Assembly: GCA_964535315.1 (NCBI GenBank)
Contig: CAZHTS010000016.1
Coordinates: 1-64,000, forward strand
Direction: 5' to 3'
DNA length: 64,000 nucleotides
Source: CAZHTS01 sp964535315
GTDB taxonomy: Bacteria; Chloroflexota; Anaerolineae; Anaerolineales; Anaerolineaceae
Shown: positions 33,216-42,026 of the stretch, in pieces
Position numbering within the stretch: the stretch's first letter is position 1
Layout: the number at the start of each line of letters is the position of its first letter
Translations under genes and position numbers: made by a program
Notes under the pieces: model-generated
Database searches by the model: none
What the model was told of the DNA's origin: nothing
Seen by the model: only the letters and a program-made list of their open reading frames with translations

Positions 33216-34424
33216 ATGCGGCTGTTAATTCCGATTTTCTCGCCGGCAACGGGTACCTGGGGGGGGCTGACGCGCCTGCTGGCCGTGGCCGGAGCCGCCC
33301 GCCAGGCCGGGCACAGCGTGGCATTTTGCGCTTCGGGCCACCTGGCACAGACGTTGCGCGTACGCGGTTATCCGGTCTATTTCACCCCGCCCCCCACCCT
33401 GCTTGGCCTGCCACCGTTGCTCTCGCACTGGCTGACCCAACGCTCACAGAACGCCGCCCTGCCGGTCAAACCGGGCCAATCTTTTGGCAGTATCTGGCTG
33501 GTGCAGGTGCTCTCGGGTATGGCGCGCCCCGCATACTTGCGGGCGCTGGTCGCGGCGCAGTGGGCTGCCGCACAGGACTTTCAGGCGGACGGGCTGGTCA
33601 CCGACCTGGATCTGGGGGCCTATCTGCTGGCCGAAATTTGCGGCTTCCCGGTCGCCTCGATGTACCAGCAAATCATGACCGACGGCAAAGATACGCTGGC
33701 CTGGAAGCTGGTTCAGCGCGCCACCAACGCCGTGCTGGCGGCGCACCGGCGCCCCAACGTTGCGCCGGACGAACTGGCGTTTGGCCCACGGGTGTTAAAA
33801 ATCGTCCCCTCCATCCCGGAACTGGAAGGGGCCGACGCCAACCGCCCGGATATCTGTTACGTTGGCAGCCTGCTGGGAGAAATTGGCGGCGGACAACCGG
33901 ACGAGTTCCGGCCCAAGGCGGGCCAGCGTTACCTGTTCGTCTATACCGGCACCGGGTCGGTCACGCAACGCCGCCTGCGCGAGGTGCTGCCGCGCCTGCT
34001 GGCCCGCCCCGCGGCGATGAAAGCCATCGTCGGCGGCGCGAATATTGCCGCAGCCGAACAGGTGGGCAACGTCACCTTTCAGCCCTATGTTTCTGCGGAC
34101 ACGCTGCTGCCCCATTGCGCCTGGTGCATCTGCCACGGCGGGCAGAACACCATCATCCAATCCCTGCGCCACGGTGTCCCACTGCTGGTATTCCCCGGCC
34201 CCATCTTCGAACGGCGCTTCAATGGGCGTAAGGTACAGGAAGCGGGAGCGGGATTGATGGGTGAGATCCCCAATTTTGAACCCGAATGGCTGCTGGCAGC
34301 GCTGGAAAAGCAGGATGCCTGCGCCGCCAATGCCCGGGAATTGGGCGAAAAGATCCAGGCGCTGGGTGGAGCAGTGCACGCCGTTGAGGCCATCGCCGCC
34401 TGGCTGGACGCACACAAAGGATAA
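33216..34424 (+). CDS. UGT/GT1-type glycosyltransferase
   Basis: 402 aa. It has the two-domain GT-B fold. The N-terminal half opens MRLLIPIFSPATGTWG with a GHSVAFCASG strand; the C-terminal half has YTGTGSVTQ and the donor-sugar signature HCAWCICHGGQNTIIQSLRHGVPLLVFP. Relatives transfer sugars from nucleotide donors to lipids or small molecules. The acceptor is unknown. The start ATG follows GAGG. Confidence 0.85.
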   Translation: MRLLIPIFSPATGTWGGLTRLLAVAGAARQAGHSVAFCASGHLAQTLRVRGYPVYFTPPPTLLGLPPLLSHWLTQRSQNAALPVKPGQSFGSIWLVQVLSGMARPAYLRALVAAQWAAAQDFQADGLVTDLDLGAYLLAEICGFPVASMYQQIMTDGKDTLAWKLVQRATNAVLAAHRRPNVAPDELAFGPRVLKIVPSIPELEGADANRPDICYVGSLLGEIGGGQPDEFRPKAGQRYLFVYTGTGSVTQRRLREVLPRLLARPAAMKAIVGGANIAAAEQVGNVTFQPYVSADTLLPHCAWCICHGGQNTIIQSLRHGVPLLVFPGPIFERRFNGRKVQEAGAGLMGEIPNFEPEWLLAALEKQDACAANARELGEKIQALGGAVHAVEAIAAWLDAHKG

Positions 34425-34436
34425 GGAAAACAGGCC

Positions 34437-35669
34437 ATGAGAAAGATAATGCGCATATTCGTCCCTTTGCTGATCGGCTTTTCCATGCTGGCGTGTAACC
34501 TGGGCGGCGCACTGTCGCCATCCACTCCAACCGCAGCGCCGGCTGCGCCCACCACCGCTGCGCCCACCGCNNNNNNNNNNNNNNNNNNNNNNNNNNNNNN
34601 NNNNNNNNNNNNNNNNNNNNNNNNNNNNNNNNNNNNNNNNNNNNNNNNNNNNNNNNNNNNNNNNNNNNNNGCGGCAGTCGCCACCACGCCGGCCGCAACC
34701 CCAACGGCGGTGGTATTGGAACCCTGCTCGTTGGTCACGAGCGCCGATGTGGAAGCCATTCTGGGTGAACCCGCCAGCGCCCCCAGGCTGATCAACGGCG
34801 GCTGCACCTTCACCAACGCCAAAGACTCGCTCTACGCCTTCACCGTTGCCGCCGTCCAGGAACAAGAGGCCGGCGGCGTCTTACAGGGCCAGGCCATGCT
34901 GCTCGGCTTTGCCGGCGCCAAACTGGACGAAGCGCGCATGAACAAACTCAAACTGATGGCCGCGGCGCTGGATTACAAGGGTTTCTTCAACGAACTGATT
35001 GCGGCGGCCGAAGGTTCTCCGGCCATCCAGGCGCGCCTGATCGAAAACGGCGGAAGCGACCTGGTCTATTGGGCCTGGTTGACGGCCCAGACCCGCCGGC
35101 AAGGGGCGTTTGTGGCGCTACGCGGCGCGACGCTGGTCAACATCAACCTGGTGGTGGCCGATACCCAAACAGAAGCGGCCATGCTGGCGGCTTCTACAAC
35201 GCTGGCCGACCAGATTTTCGGCCGCCTGCCGGCCCGCTTCACCCTGCCCAGCACCACGCCTGCTGCGCCGGCGCAGCCAGACGTACAGGCCACCCCGACC
35301 CTGGTACCCTCTCCAACGCTAATCCCATCTCCCACCCTGGTGCCGCCGGTGGGCTTACCGGCCCCCACCCCCATCGCACCGATAAACGGCATCGTGTTGG
35401 ATACTTACCCGCGCCTCACCACGCTGGAATGGACGGCCGTGCCCGGCGCCAGCAAGTACGTGGTCGAGATCGAGGGTTGCAACAACAGCAAACCGACCGA
35501 ATGCTTCCCGCACCCCATGTACGAAAAAACGTCGCGCGAGACCAACCAGACGACCTACACGTTCAAGTTCCTCGGCAAACAACCGGGGCGCTGGCGGGTG
35601 TGGGCCGTGGACGGCAGCGGCCAGGACGGGGAAAAATCCGCCTGGCAGACCTTCGCCTACAGCCGTTGA
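34437..35669 (+). CDS. Lipoprotein with C-terminal Fn3-like domain, interrupted by assembly gap
   Basis: 410 aa as drawn, but 34 residues are unknown because the N gap lies in the linker. The signal peptide ends in the lipobox SMLAC; a Pro/Thr/Ala linker leads into the gap and resumes as VATTPAAT. The following domain has several Cys-free helices and an ALRGATLVNINLVV block resembling DUF3558-like lipoproteins, and the C-terminus is a fibronectin-III-like domain (LEWTAVPGASKYVVEIEG, RWRVWAVDGSG). It starts 12 bases after the glycosyltransferase, probably in one operon. The reading frame is conserved across the gap only if its true length is a multiple of three plus one. Confidence 0.7.
   Translation: MRKIMRIFVPLLIGFSMLACNLGGALSPSTPTAAPAAPTTAAPTXXXXXXXXXXXXXXXXXXXXXXXXXXXXXXXXXXAAVATTPAATPTAVVLEPCSLVTSADVEAILGEPASAPRLINGGCTFTNAKDSLYAFTVAAVQEQEAGGVLQGQAMLLGFAGAKLDEARMNKLKLMAAALDYKGFFNELIAAAEGSPAIQARLIENGGSDLVYWAWLTAQTRRQGAFVALRGATLVNINLVVADTQTEAAMLAASTTLADQIFGRLPARFTLPSTTPAAPAQPDVQATPTLVPSPTLIPSPTLVPPVGLPAPTPIAPINGIVLDTYPRLTTLEWTAVPGASKYVVEIEGCNNSKPTECFPHPMYEKTSRETNQTTYTFKFLGKQPGRWRVWAVDGSGQDGEKSAWQTFAYSR
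34571..34670. other. Assembly gap of 100 N
   Basis: Exactly 100 unknown bases, a common placeholder length, within the Pro/Thr/Ala-rich linker of the lipoprotein gene. The real length may differ. Confidence 0.98.
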
Positions 35670-35694
35670 TCGCAGCACACACAGGAAAATCAAC

Positions 35695-36708
35695 ATGAAA
35701 TGTTTCGATGCCCGCTACAACGACCTGCCCAAGGCCGAACTGCATTGCCACCTCGAAGGGGCCATCCGTACCGCAACCATCCTCGACATCGCCCGCCAGT
35801 ATGGCCTGCCGCTGCCGGCCGACAGCGTTGAAACGCTCGATCCGCACGTCAAAGTCTACCAACAGATGCGCGATCTGCAAGCGGTGCTGGATGCATTTGC
35901 CATCTTCCAGAACAGCATCACCTCCCCGGCGGTGGTGGAGCGCATCCTGTATGAATTATGCGAAGACGCCGCCCGCCAGAACATCCGGCTGCTCGAGGTG
36001 CGCTTCTCCCCAGATTGGGCTTTCAGCGGGCATCACCTGGATTGGGACGAGGCGCTGGCGGCGCTGTTGCGCGCCTGCGACCGCGCCAAACAACAATTTG
36101 GCCTGGCCGTCGGCCTGATCGCCATCACCTCGCGCAGCCTGGGGGTCGTTTCGTGCGAAAAGACGGTCGATTGGGCCATCCGCCATCACGACGTCATCCA
36201 GGCCATCGACCTGGCCGACGATGAATCCGGACACCCTATTGGCGAGTTTGTCCGGCCGGTGTGGCGCGCCAAAGACGCCGGGTTGAAAGTAACCGTGCAC
36301 AGCGGCGAAGACACCCCGGCCGCGGCGGTAGTCGAGACTATCCGGGCCGTCGAGCCGGAGCGCATCGGGCATGGCATTCACATCATCGAAGACGAGACCG
36401 CCGTCGCCCTGGTCAAAGAGCGCGGCATCACCCTGGAAGTCTGCCCGTGGAGCAACTACCTGACCCATTCGGTGGCCACCATTCAGGCTCACCCGCTCAA
36501 GCGCCTGTACGACCTGGGGGTGCGAGTCACGATCAATTCAGACGACCCCGAGGTACTGGAAACCAATCTGAACAATGAGTATCGCATCGCCCATGAAATT
36601 CTGGGCATGAGCCTGGACGAGATCAGCGCCTGTAATCGCACGGCCGTTGCGGCGTCCTTCTTACCGGAGGACGCCAAACGGTCTGTGCTGGCGCAATACT
36701 TCTCCTAG
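35695..36708 (+). CDS. Adenosine deaminase family protein
   Basis: 337 aa, the usual length. Metal and catalytic blocks are ELHCHLEG (His17, His19), HSGE (Glu acid), RIGHG and NSDDPEV, the last corresponding to the Asp metal ligand. The family hydrolyses adenosine or related purines to inosine plus ammonia for purine salvage. Adenine or other substrates cannot be excluded. The start ATG follows AGGAA. It ends overlapping the stop of the convergent redoxin gene. Confidence 0.92.
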   Translation: MKCFDARYNDLPKAELHCHLEGAIRTATILDIARQYGLPLPADSVETLDPHVKVYQQMRDLQAVLDAFAIFQNSITSPAVVERILYELCEDAARQNIRLLEVRFSPDWAFSGHHLDWDEALAALLRACDRAKQQFGLAVGLIAITSRSLGVVSCEKTVDWAIRHHDVIQAIDLADDESGHPIGEFVRPVWRAKDAGLKVTVHSGEDTPAAAVVETIRAVEPERIGHGIHIIEDETAVALVKERGITLEVCPWSNYLTHSVATIQAHPLKRLYDLGVRVTINSDDPEVLETNLNNEYRIAHEILGMSLDEISACNRTAVAASFLPEDAKRSVLAQYFS

Positions 36709-37181
36709 CCGGGGGCTGCGTTCAACGTATCCAACAACGCCAGTACCTCGGTATTGGCGGGGATATCTGCCATCGAATGTCCGTAGTGGACGAAACGGGC
36801 CACGCCCTGTTTGTCGACGATCACCTGCGCCGGCATGCGCCCCAGCTTAAACAGGTTGACCTCCTGCCCGTACAATTTGAGCACGCTGGCGCGTGGATCG
36901 GGCAGACCGGTGAAAGGCAGGTCGTGGGTGCGCCAGTAGTCGGCAAAGGCGGCGGCGTTTTCCGGGCCGAGCACCAGGATCTGCGCCTGGCGTTGGACGA
37001 ATTCAGAATAGTCGTGGCGCAACTGCGCCATGTGCCGTTGGCAATACGGTCAGACAAAGCCGCGATTGAAAACCAGCAGGACGTGCGCCCGCCCGCGAAA
37101 ATCGGACAGGCGCAGCGGCTCGCCCTGAAAAGTTTGCAGGGAAAAATCGGGAGCAGGGGTATTCAATGCAACGCGCGGCAT
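36705..37181 (-). CDS. Candidate selenoprotein: redoxin (peroxiredoxin-like) with U-x-x-C motif
   Basis: 158 aa when the in-frame TGA at 37050-37052 is read as Sec44. The protein begins MPRVALNTPAPDFSL, has a typical DFRG-x-x-x-VLLVFNRGFV-U-PYCQRHMAQL active-site region, and continues as a complete AhpC/TSA-type thioredoxin fold (VLGPENAA, FTGLPDP, MPAQVIVDKQGV). Relatives have Cys at the UGA position, the first of a CPYC pair. The frame is otherwise intact on both sides. The start ATG overlaps the preceding PPOX stop (TGATG), so translation is coupled. A SECIS-like hairpin follows (37015-37030). The alternative is a single nonsense mutation. Selenocysteine machinery is not in the window. Confidence 0.7.
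37015..37030 (-). promoter_or_regulatory. Putative bacterial SECIS hairpin
   Basis: TGGCGC and GCGCCA pair as six base pairs around the loop AGTT, starting 19 bases after the UGA. The loop is about 26 bases downstream of the UGA, with G at its second position. This fits the bacterial SECIS description (apical loop with G in the first two positions, within roughly 16-37 bases of UGA). Confidence 0.5.
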
Positions 37182-37561
37182 CAGTGCACCTCCAGTTTGA
37201 TTTCCAATACAGTGTAGGTTCGCCTTTGCAGGACGGCAACCAGGGCGAACAGTTTCTTGATCAGGCCGTATTTCCGGTCGAGCAGGCCATCCACCTTACG
37301 GGCGATTGCCTCATCGCCAACCTCGTGCGCCTGCGCCGGCAACCACTCGCCCAACAGCGCCCCGTCAGCCTTGCACGGGGCGACGTTGACCCGTCCATTA
37401 CGCCGGATACGCTTCACCTTGCCCGAATCCGCCACGGTGCGCACGAACAACGTCTCGCCGTCCTGCACGAACCACACCGGCGTCCGGACGCCGGCGCCGC
37501 TCTTACGGAAGGTCTCAAGGTTCAGATACGAATGGCCCTGCAACAAATCGACCGCCATCAT
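37181..37561 (-). CDS. PPOX-class (F420/flavin-dependent) oxidoreductase
   Basis: 126 aa, a single split-barrel domain. TFRKSGAGVRTPVWFVQDGETLFVRT is the opening of the F420-dependent PPOX family (Rv2074-like), followed by KVKRIRRNGRVNVAPC and a helical end. Such proteins reduce small molecules, for example biliverdin or quinones, using flavin or F420. ATGATG after AGGAGG gives the start. It is coupled by a one-base overlap to the redoxin gene, which suggests a joint redox or oxidative-stress role. Confidence 0.85.
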   Translation of the reverse strand: MMAVDLLQGHSYLNLETFRKSGAGVRTPVWFVQDGETLFVRTVADSGKVKRIRRNGRVNVAPCKADGALLGEWLPAQAHEVGDEAIARKVDGLLDRKYGLIKKLFALVAVLQRRTYTVLEIKLEVH

Positions 37562-37712
37562 GTTTTTTCCTCCTGGCAACTGCAAAAACGCTGCTTATGC
37601 GGATTTGAAACGTTAATTTAATTGGACAATCTACTATAATCCAATCTTACATCGCATGTATCGGGTTATCCAGTATTTGTACAGGGTTTATCGAATTATC
37701 TCGAGGCAAATC

Positions 37713-38237
37713 ATGCTACCAGAAGTCAAAAAAATGATCGAGCTTTACGGGCTCGCCCCCCTTCCGGTAGAAGGGACGCTTTATACCCAGACGTACCGCT
37801 CACAACAAACAACCGCCAACGGCGGCCCGTTGGGGACGGCGATCATTGCGCTGTACTGCGAAGAGCCGTATAGCGTTTCGCTTTTCCACCGCCTATCCGT
37901 CGACGAGGTCTGGCATTTCTACGCCGGCGATCCGCTACGCCTGGTGCTGCTCTACCCCGACGGATCCAGCCGGGAGGTCATCATGGGCAACGATTTCGAG
38001 GCGGGGCAGGCGGTGCAGTTTGTCGTTCCGGCGGGCGTCTGGCAGGCCGGGCACATGCTGGCGGGCGGGCGCTATTCGCTCTATGGCTGTACGATGGCCC
38101 CCGGTTTCAACAGCAGCATATTTGAAGGCGGCAGCCGCAGCCAGCTGCTGGCAGCCTATCCTCAACGGGCAGAGGATATCCGCCGGCTGTGCTGCGCCGA
38201 CGGCGTCACCTGCATGCCCACCGATTTTAACGGTTAA
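37713..38237 (+). CDS. DUF985-type cupin protein
   Basis: 174 aa. A cupin barrel with TAIIALYCEEPYSVSLFHRL, DEVWHFYAGDPLRLVLLYPDG and QFVVPAGVWQAG-H matches the DUF985 family (ygiD/YML079w-like, related to sugar epimerase-type cupins). Metal ligands may be His and Glu in the EVWHFY block. The inner ATG has CGAGG upstream; the extended frame is less likely. A TATAAT at 37635-37640 is a possible -10. Confidence 0.82.
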   Translation: MLPEVKKMIELYGLAPLPVEGTLYTQTYRSQQTTANGGPLGTAIIALYCEEPYSVSLFHRLSVDEVWHFYAGDPLRLVLLYPDGSSREVIMGNDFEAGQAVQFVVPAGVWQAGHMLAGGRYSLYGCTMAPGFNSSIFEGGSRSQLLAAYPQRAEDIRRLCCADGVTCMPTDFNG

Positions 38238-38282
38238 ACCAATATCAGCCGGCCCCCGGCTCCTGCGAAAAGAGAAAAATCA

Positions 38283-38319
38283 GGGTGTTTTACGGCGCTT
38301 TTCATACCGCAAAACACCC
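38283..38319. terminator. Bidirectional terminator-like hairpin
   Basis: GGGTGTTTT pairs with AAAACACCC, with an inner CGG/CCG pair, between the convergent cupin and uppP genes. No long U run follows either arm. Confidence 0.5.
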
Positions 38320-38414
38320 CAAAATTTCTTCTCGGTTTCTTTGGGGGCGAATGGACAACCCCGTTCAAATACGAACCCGCCGTCGCATCCTGGCGGAAGG
38401 AGAAAACGGGATGT

Positions 38415-39263
38415 CTAGTGGAACAACCCCATTGCCCCCGCCCCCAACACCAGCAGGGCAAAGCCCATGCGATAAAAGGCAAAACCGCGCATCGGGTTGT
38501 TCTTGAGATAGGCAATAAAGCGGTCGATCACAAACAGCGCCACCAGGAACGCCACCCCAAAGCCAATCGCCAGCGAAACGTACTCACTTTGCCCCAGGGC
38601 CGCCGTCCCGCCAATTTCCAACAATTTCATGAAGCTCACCCCCACCAGGGCCGGGATGGCCAGGAAGAACGAGAACTCAGCCGCCGCCACGGTGGACAGC
38701 CCCGCCACCCAGCCGCCGATAATGGTCGAAGCCGAGCGCGACATACCCGGGATAATCGCCAGGCACTGAAACAGGCCAACGGTCAACGCCTGCCGGGCAG
38801 TCAGATGAATTTCTTGCGAGACCGCCCCATTGTCCTTTAATTTGCGCTCGGCATAGATCATCCACACCCCACCGGCAAACAGGGCGATGGCCACCGAGAC
38901 GGCATTGAAGAAGTAGTAATCGGCCAGATCATCCAGCAGCACCTGACAGATGAAGCCGGGGATACAGGCGATGACGATCATCAGCCAGAAACGCAGCCCG
39001 GAGCGCTCGTAACCGGCCTTGGCCGGGAAGAAATTGACCAACGTATCGACAATCTTTTTCCAGTACAGCACCACAACGGCCAGGATGGCGCCCAACTGAA
39101 TCACGTAAGTATACATCTCGACATACTGCGGGCTCAGCCCGCTAAAATCAATCAGGTTCTCGACGATGATCAGGTGACCGGTCGACGATATCGGCAGGAA
39201 TTCGGTGATGCCTTCCACAAAGCCCAACAGGGCCGACTTGAGGATCAGTAACAGTGTTTCCAT
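38415..39263 (-). CDS. uppP: Undecaprenyl-diphosphatase
   Basis: 282 aa with about eight membrane helices. Conserved blocks are FVEGITEFLPISSTGHLI and IPGMSRSASTII, which carry the active-site Glu, Ser, His and Arg. The enzyme removes a phosphate from undecaprenyl pyrophosphate to recycle the lipid carrier for cell wall synthesis; extra copies confer bacitracin resistance. It is the last gene of the 38415-42729 unit with a BcrAB-like transporter and a two-component system, starting six bases after the permease. Confidence 0.93.
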   Translation of the reverse strand: METLLLILKSALLGFVEGITEFLPISSTGHLIIVENLIDFSGLSPQYVEMYTYVIQLGAILAVVVLYWKKIVDTLVNFFPAKAGYERSGLRFWLMIVIACIPGFICQVLLDDLADYYFFNAVSVAIALFAGGVWMIYAERKLKDNGAVSQEIHLTARQALTVGLFQCLAIIPGMSRSASTIIGGWVAGLSTVAAAEFSFFLAIPALVGVSFMKLLEIGGTAALGQSEYVSLAIGFGVAFLVALFVIDRFIAYLKNNPMRGFAFYRMGFALLVLGAGAMGLFH

Positions 39264-39269
39264 ATCGTT

Positions 39270-40004
39270 TTAGTTTATATCCGTTTTGACAAAATAGATC
39301 AACGTGAGCACCGCCCCAACCAGGCTGGTGATCGCAATCGAAATCATAGAATAGTACGGCGGGTACTCGGGCCGGTAGGTGTTGCTGGCGACGTTTAACA
39401 CCGCCGACCAGGGGAACAACGCCCGATATTCCGAATTGGCCACCATCACGTTTGCCATCGTCACCACCGTGGCAAACACCACCGTCGGGATGTAATTCTT
39501 GAACAGGATGGCCACCAATACAATCGGCGTCGAGAGCGCAAACAACAGACCGCCGCTGACCACGAACTCCCGCAAAGATTGTAACAGAATTGCCGTATTC
39601 AGACCGGCAAACTGCCCGATCAGCCCCAAAATCACGGTCGTTCCCCAGGAAACAAAAGAGATGCCCATGATCCAGATGAACAAAAGGATCAGCTTGCTGG
39701 CAACGAACCTCACCCTGGAGACAGGGATGGTCAACAGGTTGTCCAGCGTGCGTTCGGCGTACTCGCGGTTAAACAGGTAGGTGGTGATTACGCTAAACAA
39801 GGGCACACCGGTCAGGAAGACGATGCCAAAATCGGTTTCGCCAAAAAGTTTCTGGAATTCGAGAACGGTCCACGGTTCCCTGGCGCGCATCCCCATAAAA
39901 CCGATAAAGCACAACAGCGGCGTTGCGGTGGCCCCTACCAGGCTCATCAAAAACATCATCGAACGTTTCAGCTTTAAAAGCTCGGTATACACCAGGTTAA
40001 CCAA
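39270..40004 (-). CDS. ABC-2-type permease, BcrB-like
   Basis: 244 aa with about six membrane helices. The cytoplasmic loop YLFNREYAERTLDNLLTIPVSRVRF is typical of bacitracin/lantibiotic immunity permeases (BcrB, SpaE/SpaG types). The start overlaps the ATPase end by eight bases. Together with the ATPase it forms a full transporter likely protecting against a peptide antibiotic. Confidence 0.85.
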   Translation of the reverse strand: MVNLVYTELLKLKRSMMFLMSLVGATATPLLCFIGFMGMRAREPWTVLEFQKLFGETDFGIVFLTGVPLFSVITTYLFNREYAERTLDNLLTIPVSRVRFVASKLILLFIWIMGISFVSWGTTVILGLIGQFAGLNTAILLQSLREFVVSGGLLFALSTPIVLVAILFKNYIPTVVFATVVTMANVMVANSEYRALFPWSAVLNVASNTYRPEYPPYYSMISIAITSLVGAVLTLIYFVKTDIN

Positions 40005-40917
40005 TGTCTCCTCCTCCGATCAATTTGACAAAATAATCTTCCAGGCGATCTGCGCTCAGGTTGACCTTTGCCACTTCGATGCCATTTCCCACCAGCAGGG
40101 TGTTGATCTTTGCCTGCTGGTCCAGATGCGAGTACACACGGATGTTGCCTTCCTCGTGTACTTCATAATCCGCGATGTGAAAATGCCGTTCCAACAACAT
40201 AACCGCCTTGCTTTCATTGGAAACTTGAAGCTCGAGATACTTGCGGTTACGCCGGCGCAATTCTTCAAGCGTGACCTCTTCCAACAACCGGCCCTCATGG
40301 ATCACGCCGATGCGGTCCGCCAGTTGCTCCACCTCAGACAGGATGTGGCTGGAGATCAAGACGGTGATCTTGCGTTCCTGCGCCAGCGTGCGGATCATGC
40401 GGCGAATTTCCTTGATGCCAATCGGGTCCAGGCCGTTGGTGGGCTCGTCCAGGATGAGCAATTCGGGATGGTGCAGGATGGCCCGGGCAATTCCCAGGCG
40501 CTGTTTCATACCCAATGAATAGTGCCCGACCCCCTTGTGGGGCTCGTGCTGCAACCCCACAATTTCTAACGCTTCCTGGATGGCGTTGGCCTTCTGAATG
40601 CCCATCAGCCGGGCGTTGATCGACAGATTCTCGCGGGCAGTCAGGTTTTCATAAAAGCCCGAGAATTCAACGATCGACCCGATGCGTCGCAAAATTGCCG
40701 GCGCGTTCTTGAAAAAATCCTCGCCGAAGATCTCAATTTGCCCCTGGGTGGGCCGGATCAGGCCCAACAACATACGAATAGTGGTAGTCTTACCGGCGCC
40801 GTTGCGCCCCAAGAAACCGTAAATTTCGCCCTGGGGCACGTTCATCTGGAGCGAATCCACCACCTTTTGTTTACCGTAAATCTTGGTCAGACCGGTAGTC
40901 TTAATAACAACATTCAT
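39997..40917 (-). CDS. ABC transporter ATPase, BcrA-like
   Basis: 306 aa. Walker A is GRNGAGKTTT, Q loop GSIVEFSGFYENLTARENL, signature YSLGMKQRLGIARAI (the SLGMKQRLG variant usual in BcrA/lantibiotic-immunity ATPases) and Walker B ELLILDEPTNGLDP, followed by SSHILSE. A C-terminal about 80-residue extension is also typical of BcrA. It is followed by the overlapping permease gene. The 83-base interval from the kinase stop probably carries its ribosome site or a secondary promoter. Confidence 0.92.
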   Translation of the reverse strand: MNVVIKTTGLTKIYGKQKVVDSLQMNVPQGEIYGFLGRNGAGKTTTIRMLLGLIRPTQGQIEIFGEDFFKNAPAILRRIGSIVEFSGFYENLTARENLSINARLMGIQKANAIQEALEIVGLQHEPHKGVGHYSLGMKQRLGIARAILHHPELLILDEPTNGLDPIGIKEIRRMIRTLAQERKITVLISSHILSEVEQLADRIGVIHEGRLLEEVTLEELRRRNRKYLELQVSNESKAVMLLERHFHIADYEVHEEGNIRVYSHLDQQAKINTLLVGNGIEVAKVNLSADRLEDYFVKLIGGGDIG

Positions 40918-41000
40918 GTTTACGTCCTGTTGATAAGGTGACTGTTTACTGCATTTTCACCATTATAAACAGGCGGCTTTAAAGATCACTTACCCGTTTC

Positions 41001-42026
41001 TTAATTGTTTCTTAAATCTGGCAGGGTAAAGATAAACGAAGTTTGTTCTCCTGGCGCACTCTCGACCCAGATCGTCCCCCCGTTCTTCTCCACCAGCGCC
41101 CGGGCGATGGATAATCCCAGCCCGCTGCCCCGCCCGGCAGAGCGCGCCTGATCGGCGCGATAGAGGCGCTCAAAAATATTGTTCAGGTCTTCGGCGGCAA
41201 TGCCCACCCCGCGATCCCAGACACACACGCGAAACTCACCCGCCGCGGCTTGCAACTGCACCCCCAGCACGCCGCCATCCTGCCCGTACTGGATGGCGTT
41301 CTTGATCAAATTCCCCAGGATACGTTGTAAACTGACGCGATCAGCCTGTACCGGACACACATCTTCCGGGATGTCGGCCTGTAAGGCGATGGCGTGCCGG
41401 TTCAGTTCAGGCAAAAAGTCGATCACCGCCTCGCGGATCAATTCAGCCAGATCCAGGCGTTCCATCTTCAACGGCATTTCATCGGCGTCCAGCTTGGCGA
41501 GATGAAAAATCTCATCCACCAACAGTTTCAGGGCGTTGGCCTTGCGCAAGACAATCTCGATGTATTCCCGTTTTTCCTCTTCCGAGGCGCCGATGTCGTC
41601 TTTAAGCGCATCCATGTAGCCGATGATGGAGGTCAACGGAGTGCGGATGTCGTGCGAAAAGTTGGAGAGCAGCCGTTTGCGCGCCGTTTCTGATTTGATC
41701 GTCTGAATATTGCAATTATCCAGCTGTTCGATCAACCGATTGATTGCAAAGACGATCTCGTCCAACCAGTGCAGTTCGTTGGTCAGCAGGCGAGTGTTCA
41801 GGTTGCCCTGAATGGCGCGCTGTAACGCTGCAATCAATGCGGCCTGTTGGCGTCTGAAATCGAAACGAACCCATCCCTGCACGCCCGTAATCGCCAGCAG
41901 CGCCGCCAGCAGCCCCCAACGCACGGCGGCGGCGGGCGCCGCAACCGCAGCAAATTCCAACCAGACCAGTCCGATCAACAACAGCGCCTGAAGCAGCAGC
42001 AGGAGCGCGTTCTTGTCTTTAATCAT
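41001..42026 (-). CDS. OmpR-type system histidine kinase, intramembrane-sensing architecture
   Basis: 341 aa. Two membrane helices (about 7-27 and 37-52) are separated by a very short loop, with no extracellular sensor. This is the layout of intramembrane-sensing kinases linked to peptide-antibiotic ABC transporters. A HAMP-like stretch precedes HisKA with SNFSHDIRTPLTSIIGYMDAL, and the ATPase domain shows LIKNAIQYGQDGG, WDRGVGI and GSGLGLSIARAL. Its start overlaps the regulator stop by eight bases. It is located with a BcrAB-like transporter and UppP. Confidence 0.9.
   Translation of the reverse strand: MIKDKNALLLLLQALLLIGLVWLEFAAVAAPAAAVRWGLLAALLAITGVQGWVRFDFRRQQAALIAALQRAIQGNLNTRLLTNELHWLDEIVFAINRLIEQLDNCNIQTIKSETARKRLLSNFSHDIRTPLTSIIGYMDALKDDIGASEEEKREYIEIVLRKANALKLLVDEIFHLAKLDADEMPLKMERLDLAELIREAVIDFLPELNRHAIALQADIPEDVCPVQADRVSLQRILGNLIKNAIQYGQDGGVLGVQLQAAAGEFRVCVWDRGVGIAAEDLNNIFERLYRADQARSAGRGSGLGLSIARALVEKNGGTIWVESAPGEQTSFIFTLPDLRNN

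Noticed and set aside
37032..37181. Redoxin treated as a short ORF from the ATG at 37031 (108 residues)
   Set aside because: That start falls inside the active-site helix and would lose the first part of the thioredoxin fold; the coupled upstream ATG gives the full protein if UGA is read through.
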